Source: Gammaproteobacteria bacterium (GTDB taxonomy: Bacteria > Pseudomonadota > Gammaproteobacteria > Pseudomonadales > UBA3067). From it: 5,663 nucleotides of DNA. The translations under genes were made by a program, and so were the position numbers. The DNA is taken from contig JAHRVS010000111.1 of the NCBI GenBank assembly GCA_019090565.1, forward strand, positions 1 to 5,663, given 5' to 3'. Positions 5,058-5,663 of the stretch are shown here, piece by piece (the first letter of the stretch is position 1; the number at the start of each line of letters is the position of its first letter). The notes under the pieces are model-generated. The model did not search any database. It worked only from the letters and a program-made list of their open reading frames with translations, and was not told the DNA's origin.

Positions 5058-5663
5058 CTAGTTGTAGTAGTTAACATACATCCCCATTTTAACTACGGAG
5101 CGTGCGTCTCTGTTAGCATATCGCTTAACTTTAAAGGTGTAATACCCTGAAACCGTTGGTGTAAACTTAACACTTTCAAAAGGGTTGTCCCAAGAATAGG
5201 ACCCTCCAACATAGCCTCCGGTAGGCCCATAGATACTTAAATCCAAATCCATACCAATGGCATGGGCGTTGTTTCGATGATTATAAGTATAACTACCCCG
5301 ATTCATCCATGCCAAAGCTACTTGCACCTTATCCCAGCCCGCTGAAATGTACACACGACGAGTAACATAACCATCATCGGAGCTATCTAAGCGATCAAAG
5401 TAATCCCAAGAATTATTACCACCTGCCCACCAGGACCAGTAACCGCTGTATTGAGCGCTCCTAAAATCAATACCGCCTAATCCAACTTTATCATTGCCAC
5501 CAGCAATTGAGTCGGTCGCCCCTGCCATGATTTTAGCCTTAACAAGATAAGGGCGATACTTGAGATAAGTAGAGTTAGACATCATGTCAGCAGTGAACCC
5601 TGCCGCATGGGGGCAAGACATACTTGTGCCTGACATTGTAAACCCTCCTGCGGTAATATTTGA
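5058..5663 (-). CDS. Subtilisin-like (S8) serine protease, C-terminal part (cut by right edge)
   Basis: The visible 201 residues begin SNITAGGFTMSGTSMSCPHA, the S8 family motif around the catalytic serine (GTS, visible residue 14; usual GTSMA.PH.AG). The Asp and His parts of the triad lie outside the window. After the last helices of the catalytic domain (KAKIMAGATD near 43-52) comes a beta-rich domain of about 120 residues, with VQVALAWMNRGSYTY, GMDLDLSIYGPTGG, DNPFESVKFTPTVSGYYTFK and a final YVNYYN. This is like the jelly-roll C-terminal domains of secreted subtilases (compare the V.L.W.D....DLDL.V..P.G pattern). Such enzymes are exported and degrade proteins outside the cell. The frame is open to the window edge, so the internal Met at 5636 is not the start. 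The gene ends at 5058 with TAG. Confidence 0.87.
   Translation of the reverse strand, partial: SNITAGGFTMSGTSMSCPHAAGFTADMMSNSTYLKYRPYLVKAKIMAGATDSIAGGNDKVGLGGIDFRSAQYSGYWSWWAGGNNSWDYFDRLDSSDDGYVTRRVYISAGWDKVQVALAWMNRGSYTYNHRNNAHAIGMDLDLSIYGPTGGYVGGSYSWDNPFESVKFTPTVSGYYTFKVKRYANRDARSVVKMGMYVNYYN

Noticed and set aside
1..5663. CRISPR array, tRNA or rRNA genes, toxin-antitoxin or defence cassette
   Set aside because: No regularly spaced direct repeats, no cloverleaf or rRNA sequence noticed, and no recognisable toxin, antitoxin or defence protein.

Overview
The window looks like accessory DNA from a gammaproteobacterium, probably marine (Alteromonadales, Oceanospirillales or Vibrio-like). I infer this from the ZrgA-type zinc protein next to a Zur-like repressor, an IS3-family OrfA of the type common in such genomes, and the tail of a PP2C/Ser-Thr kinase fusion. 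No single gene fixes the genus. Five substantial coding regions look usable (two cut by the window edges). Five others are decayed fragments, so much of this stretch is a gene graveyard.

Left part (1-1190, minus strand): a zinc-homeostasis block. In transcription order it holds a ruined COG0523 GTPase/zinc chaperone (P-loop and CXCC motif still readable), an intact zrgA-like periplasmic zinc-binding protein (DUF2796), and the start of a Fur/Zur-family repressor that runs off the left edge. The COG0523 remnant is joined in frame to zrgA. Upstream lies a 66-bp near-perfect palindrome whose centre resembles a Zur operator, so the block was, and may still be, zinc-repressed.

Middle (1190-3560): the C-terminal piece of a TetR-family regulator (+ strand, no start), then two intact minus-strand genes in one likely operon: a two-domain GNAT acetyltransferase followed closely by an AraC-family regulator.

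Right part (3560-4640): a 140-bp MITE-like element with terminal inverted repeats and a candidate 4-bp target duplication, an IS3-family OrfA remnant with an internal stop, a cyanase (cynS) C-terminal relic on the + strand, and the C-terminal tail of a membrane-anchored PP2C/kinase fusion on the minus strand. Cyanase and this kinase type are both associated with nitrate/cyanate assimilation loci, so these are plausibly the two ends of a lost nitrogen-assimilation region.

Right edge (5058-5663, minus strand): the C-terminal end of a secreted subtilisin-like (S8) serine protease with its catalytic Ser motif and a beta-rich C-terminal domain. I see no clear previously undescribed multi-gene system. 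The most unusual signals are the palindrome, the COG0523-zrgA chimera, the MITE-like element and the cynS/kinase relics.
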